Source: Desulfomonile tiedjei
Lineage (GTDB): Bacteria; Desulfobacterota; Desulfomonilia; Desulfomonilales; Desulfomonilaceae
DNA length: 64,000 nt
Direction: 5' to 3'
Assembly: GCA_016218715.1 (NCBI GenBank)
Contig: JACRDG010000083.1
Span: forward strand, 1-64,000
Part shown: positions 63,881 to 64,000 of the stretch, one piece after another
Layout of the letters: every line of letters starts with the position of its first letter
How positions within the stretch are numbered: position 1 is the stretch's first letter
The notes under the pieces: model-generated
Told to the model about the DNA's origin: nothing
The model's database searches: none
The model's input: the letters and a program-made list of their open reading frames with translations, nothing else
Position numbers and translations under genes: made by a program

Positions 63881-64000
63881 ATGAGAATCTTCGGTTCACT
63901 CACGCTCTCTCTTCTTATAGTACTCGTCGCTCTCTCATCCCTGACTTATGCAGGGGCTGCTTGTTGCGATCCTCGGAATGACAAGACCATCGAGAGTCAG
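63881..64000 (+). CDS. Start of an exported Cys-containing protein, cut by window edge
   Basis: The first 40 codons are seen. MRIFGSLTLSLLIVLVALSS followed by LTYAGAACCDPRNDK has a signal peptide ending at Ala-x-Ala and a CC pair in the mature start. GAAGGAAGG lies before the ATG. It follows the ABC ATPase gene by 150 bp, with a GGCCGC/GCGGCC hairpin between. It may be another periplasmic metal-binding part of the same system. Confidence 0.7.
   Translation, partial: MRIFGSLTLSLLIVLVALSSLTYAGAACCDPRNDKTIESQ

Overview
The window looks like a chromosomal segment of an anaerobic Desulfobacterota (deltaproteobacterial) organism. GC is high (about 58-60% by eye). The cobalamin pathway is of the anaerobic, early-cobalt type (CbiX, CbiG, CbiD). 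The gene mix also fits: a CoA-transferase/GNAT fusion, a HPP/CBS pair, DUF2318 with an ABC exporter, many PAS-kinase domains, and archaeal/actinobacterial-type inositol lipid genes. No rRNA, tRNA, CRISPR array, prophage or complete insertion sequence was found. The genus is not named because the sequence does not settle it.

Layout. 1-12,882 (minus strand) is a nearly continuous cobalamin operon: cobD/cobC-cbiP fusion, cbiB, a PhzF-like gene, cbiA, cbiC, cbiX, a cbiD-cbiE fusion, cobI, cobM, cbiG, cobJ and a truncated cobK, mostly joined by 4-bp ATGA overlaps. Two repeat elements have entered it: a MITE-like palindrome between cbiC and cbiX, and an in-frame repeat inside cbiG. 13-17 kb holds a Lon-type protease with an N-terminal HExxH domain, coupled to a pentapeptide-repeat gene. 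17.7-25 kb is mixed metabolism and accessory genes: CoA transferase-GNAT, radical SAM, RRM protein, CFA synthase, and a frameshifted effector-like protein. 25.5-31.2 kb is a tandemly duplicated outer-membrane-barrel plus small acidic protein cassette behind a textbook cobalamin riboswitch and intrinsic terminator, with a His-rich peptide gene diverging from it. 31-41 kb has inositol-phosphate synthase and a CDP-alcohol phosphotransferase, MutY, an AbiJ-like protein, PutA and a GT-C-like membrane protein.

41-51 kb (minus strand) is the most striking part. A fluoride riboswitch with its own promoter and terminator precedes a dynamin-like GTPase, a Cys/His-rich protein and enolase (the classic fluoride target), followed by a cation/proton antiporter and a universal stress protein. 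Further on lie an MFS transporter, a ChrB-like protein and a cyclic-nucleotide-binding protein; the first two have copies of one palindromic operator. 51-64 kb (plus strand) has a protein made of four tandem HTH modules, a seven-PAS hybrid kinase with a neighbouring receiver protein, a CBS/HPP pair, a Cys-rich secreted protein, and a metal-related HMA/DUF2318/ABC operon that runs off the right edge.

How the parts may fit together: cobalamin synthesis needs cobalt, so the riboswitch-controlled barrels and the His-rich peptide are plausible cobalt or corrinoid uptake and buffering parts. The fluoride-controlled cluster would combine replacement of the inhibited enzyme, ion exchange, stress response and a membrane-remodelling GTPase. 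Both readings are inferences from riboswitch identity and gene order.
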